Program-made: the position numbers and the translations under genes
Assembly (NCBI RefSeq): GCF_001544375.1
Contig: NZ_BCQJ01000013.1
Span: forward strand, 1-51,830
Length of the DNA stretch: 51,830 nucleotides
Origin: Enterococcus canis NBRC 100695
GTDB taxonomy: Bacteria > Bacillota > Bacilli > Lactobacillales > Enterococcaceae
Reading direction: 5' to 3'
Part shown: one piece after another, positions 49,561 to 51,830 of the stretch
How positions within the stretch are numbered: position 1 is the first letter of the stretch
Layout of the letters: every line of letters begins with the position of its first letter
Notes under the pieces: generated by a model
Seen by the model: the letters and a program-made list of their open reading frames with translations, nothing else
The model's database searches: none
What the model was told of the DNA's origin: nothing

Positions 49561-49965
49561 CTAGTCATCTTCATTTTCCAAATCTTCAATAATTACCTTT
49601 CCTACATCACAAATACCGTTCTTTCCATCAACTACGAAATCACTTTCCGCATTAATTAACTCCCCATTAATGAAACTAATAACCATTGGCAGATTCATTC
49701 CTGCATACAGCGGAATATCCTTGCCAGAAATTATCTCTTTTGAAATAATATTACATGGTGTTCCGCCCATTAAATCTGCAAAAACGACATATTCGCTTAG
49801 CCCCTCGATAGTATCAAAAAATTTTTTTCGAAAATCTTCTGGCCCTTCTGAAGGTAATAAAGAGACTGTAAAAATATTATCCTGTTGTCCCATAATCATC
49901 TCAGCGCTATTTTTTAATTCTTCACAAAATTTTCCATGACTTATTAATACTAAATTATGTTTCAT
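49561..49965 (-). CDS. PTS mannose-family EIIA
   Basis: 134 residues. LVLISHGKFCEELKNSAEMI holds the phosphorylated His10 of the mannose-type EIIA fold; VVFADLMGGTPCNI is the second signature. It receives phosphate from HPr and passes it to EIIB. Last gene of the operon, 17 bp after EIID. Gut and oral streptococci use related PTS for N-acetylgalactosamine, galactosamine and mannose. With GH101 next door the substrate may be O-glycan derived. Confidence 0.92.
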   Translation of the reverse strand: MKHNLVLISHGKFCEELKNSAEMIMGQQDNIFTVSLLPSEGPEDFRKKFFDTIEGLSEYVVFADLMGGTPCNIISKEIISGKDIPLYAGMNLPMVISFINGELINAESDFVVDGKNGICDVGKVIIEDLENEDD

Positions 49966-49982
49966 TATACTATTACTCCCGT

Positions 49983-50792
49983 TTATTTAGATATAATTCC
50001 TAAGGCAGATAAAGCAACACAAACTACCAATACAATTAGAATTCCCTTTGTAGAAGTCATATTCTTTTTCCCTAACATCCAATAAATTGCTCCTACAATT
50101 CCAGCCGGTAATAATCTTGGTAAAATCATATCCAAATTATTTTGCATATCTACAGTAACATCCCCAAAATTAGGTACCCAAGCAAATTTTACATTGACCA
50201 TAGTAGCAGCTAAAGCTCCTACCATAAATACCCCCATCAATGTTGCAGCATCAGTTAGCGCTGTTAGTCGATGTTGCATTGTTGTAACCAACGATATGCC
50301 TTCTTTGTATGCAAATTCCAACTGTTTCCAACGAAAAACATTCACCGCCATTTGCGCAACAATCCAGATAAAGATTCCAGTTGGGTTGCCATTGATTGCC
50401 ATATTCGCAGCTAAAGCACCAAATATAGTAGGGATTAATGCTCCAAAAATAGAATCTCCAATAGAAGCGAATGGTCCCATTAATCCAGCTTTTAACCCCG
50501 AAACTGTATCAATTGCTTTAATCCCTTCCCTTTCCTCAATAGCCAAGTCAATTCCTGTAATTATTGTGTTAAAGAAATTAGATGTATTAAAGAACTGTGT
50601 ATGGGTCTTCATCGCTTGCTTTAATTCTGGTGTATTGTCCCCATAAATTTTCCGTAACTGTGGAAGAATTGTGTACAAATATCCCGATCCCTGCATCCGT
50701 TCATAATTCCAACCTAATTGATAATTGAATAGATTTCTTCTGTTAATTTGTTTAAAATCTTTTTTAGTTAACTTATAGTTAGATTTCGTCAT
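49983..50792 (-). CDS. PTS mannose-family EIID
   Basis: 269 residues from ATG 50792 (AAGGAG upstream); an earlier TTG at 50798 is less likely. LTKKDFKQINRRNLFNYQLG then WNYERMQGSGYLYTILPQLR is the conserved EIID start; GLMGPFASIGDSIFGALIPT and GAIYWMLGKKNM follow. Overlaps the end of EIIC by 14 bp. It forms the membrane channel with EIIC. Confidence 0.93.
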   Translation of the reverse strand: MTKSNYKLTKKDFKQINRRNLFNYQLGWNYERMQGSGYLYTILPQLRKIYGDNTPELKQAMKTHTQFFNTSNFFNTIITGIDLAIEEREGIKAIDTVSGLKAGLMGPFASIGDSIFGALIPTIFGALAANMAINGNPTGIFIWIVAQMAVNVFRWKQLEFAYKEGISLVTTMQHRLTALTDAATLMGVFMVGALAATMVNVKFAWVPNFGDVTVDMQNNLDMILPRLLPAGIVGAIYWMLGKKNMTSTKGILIVLVVCVALSALGIISK

Positions 50793-51681
50793 CGTCAATT
50801 TCTCCTTCCTCTAAAGTTCCGCTTTCAGATTTAGTAATATTTTGGCTCTGAGTACTCGTGTTATTTGAACTATTCTTATAGCTAATTGCAGCAAAAGCAA
50901 AACCAATCAAAGCAACCCCTAACATTGGTAAGCCATTAAACACACCTTGAAAATCTTTTACAACAGTAGCTACACTAGTTCCTAACAACTGAATATTGCT
51001 AAACACTGTGGTTAGCAGTGCCGTTATAGTAAATCCTAAAATTAAATAAGGAAAATGTTTTTTAACTGGCAAATATCTTAATAAAATTGCAAAACCTACA
51101 GCTGGTAAAACAGCCCCTGCTACAGATAATCCATCTCCTAACCATTTTAAATCTCCATTTAAAATAGTTACTACCTTCTCTACAACTCCTCCGCCGAATG
51201 CTAGAGCTAAGAACACCGGCACTAATCTAGATAAACTCCAAGGTAGCGCCCCTAATAAGAAATTTCGACCGATTGCTTTATAATCCATATCTTCTACATT
51301 TTTATCAATGCGATGCGCAAAAAACGTATTAGCAAAACGTGCCAAAATATCTAATTGAATCATTAAACTAGCTACCGGAACCGCTATCGCAGCTACAGCT
51401 TGCTTCGGATCCATTCCAAGAGCTACAGAAAATGCTGTTGCTAAAATCGCTCCAGAGTTAGCATCAATTTTAGAAGCTCCACCAAAAGTCCCTACACCTA
51501 ATACCATTAACTGCAAACTACCACCAATGTATAAACCTGTTACAACATCTCCCATTACCAAACCAGAAAAAAGGCCTGCAAAAACAGGAGCACTCATTGA
51601 AGAGTAAATTTGCAATTCATCTAAAATTTGATATCCTGCGTATAAAGATAATAATAAGACCTGCCACCATATAATATCCAT
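50779..51681 (-). CDS. PTS mannose-family EIIC
   Basis: 300 residues with about eight helices. WWQVLLLSLYAGYQILDELQ, then PVFAGLFSGLVMGDVVTGLY, GSLQLMVLGVGTFGGASKID and NSGAILATAFSVALGMDPKQ, the sugar-binding EIIC core. A Ser/Glu-rich tail of about 35 residues (NTSTQSQNITKSESGTLEEG) follows the last helix, longer than I expect. Starts 33 bp after EIIB. Confidence 0.93.
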   Translation of the reverse strand: MDIIWWQVLLLSLYAGYQILDELQIYSSMSAPVFAGLFSGLVMGDVVTGLYIGGSLQLMVLGVGTFGGASKIDANSGAILATAFSVALGMDPKQAVAAIAVPVASLMIQLDILARFANTFFAHRIDKNVEDMDYKAIGRNFLLGALPWSLSRLVPVFLALAFGGGVVEKVVTILNGDLKWLGDGLSVAGAVLPAVGFAILLRYLPVKKHFPYLILGFTITALLTTVFSNIQLLGTSVATVVKDFQGVFNGLPMLGVALIGFAFAAISYKNSSNNTSTQSQNITKSESGTLEEGEIDDDEI

Positions 51682-51713
51682 TTTTTCTCCTCCTATATCT
51701 TTTTTATTTAATT

Positions 51714-51830
51714 AACAAAGACATAAATTCGTCTGCTTTATCACTTGGGACCATTTGGGCAATTAAATGAACGCCTCTGTCATTCAATTGTTTAAAAACT
51801 TCAACATCCTGATCCACAACATTAATCGAC
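51714..51830 (-). CDS. PTS mannose-family EIIB, C-terminal part (runs off the window)
   Basis: Reads SINVVDQDVEVFKQLNDRGV then HLIAQMVPSDKADEF and stop at 51714. The FKQLNDRGV-L-AQ-VP pattern is the end of mannose-type EIIB. The phosphorylated His segment lies beyond the window edge. Confidence 0.85.

Noticed and set aside
50194..50646. 150-residue plus-strand ORF
   Set aside because: Antisense of the EIID gene, no ribosome site.

Overview
The window is low-GC Gram-positive DNA, most likely Enterococcus. The evidence is LPxTG cell-wall proteins, an EfaCBA-like metal transporter, mannose-family PTS genes, and plasmid genes matching the pSM19035/Inc18 partition and toxin-antitoxin set and a Rep_3 (pheromone-plasmid type) initiator. 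I cannot fix the species or decide between a plasmid and a chromosomal island. The middle (about 13.6-31 kb) is clearly plasmid-derived and heavily decayed. The flanks carry intact accessory operons for metal uptake and host-glycan use.

Layout. 0-2 kb: a thioester-domain LPxTG adhesin on the minus strand. Its leader holds 17 copies of GCAGA inside a small ORF, followed by an intrinsic terminator. One reading frame in three runs through the terminator, which is the architecture of the attenuation-type phase switch known from the Streptococcus gallolyticus Pil1 pilus. 2-5.4 kb: remnants (IS110-type transposase, xylulokinase-like gene, phospholipase A2-like gene). 5.4-12.8 kb: a minus-strand iron operon of the FTR1-P19-DUF2318-FtsX-FtsX-ATPase type, with a Fur-like box far upstream. 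13-21 kb: decayed plasmid genes (IS3 piece, a topB start, a toxin-antitoxin pair, a resolvase, a Rep_3 initiator), a 151-bp MITE with ISL3-type ends, a CAU tRNA, a HicB-like remnant, and an IS110 element with a candidate bridge RNA. 21-31 kb: an Inc18-like module (topB, delta, omega, epsilon, zeta). A 5.6-kb inversion has split topB, and delta, epsilon and zeta are each broken, but omega and its heptad operators look intact. A ClbS/DfsB gene, an intact Phd/ParE-type pair, secreted proteins of unknown function and a truncated resolvase follow.

31-38 kb: a TetR gene, an ECF transporter (EcfT, a double ATPase, an MptD/Trep_Strep-type S component) and two YbtP/YbtQ-like ABC half-transporters, behind a promoter whose 17-bp spacer is a Fur-type palindrome. 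This resembles the transport part of the S. equi equibactin locus without synthesis genes, so it may import a siderophore made by others. 38-41 kb: efaCBA-like Mn/Fe transporter behind a perfect 15-bp Fur consensus, followed by a small helix-turn-helix gene and two tiny membrane proteins. 41-43.4 kb: remnants and two broken IS200/IS605 transposases. 43.5-49.3 kb: a 1,894-residue LPxTG-anchored GH101 endo-alpha-N-acetylgalactosaminidase. 49.5-51.8 kb: a mannose-family PTS (EIIA, EIID, EIIC and the end of EIIB).

Together the intact genes make an accessory set for a host surface: three metal-acquisition systems with Fur-type sites, a phase-variable adhesin, and a secreted O-glycanase beside a sugar PTS. 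Many plasmid-gene breaks are one-base changes in homopolymers, so some could be sequencing errors. Others (nonsense codons, the inversion, truncations) are not of that kind.
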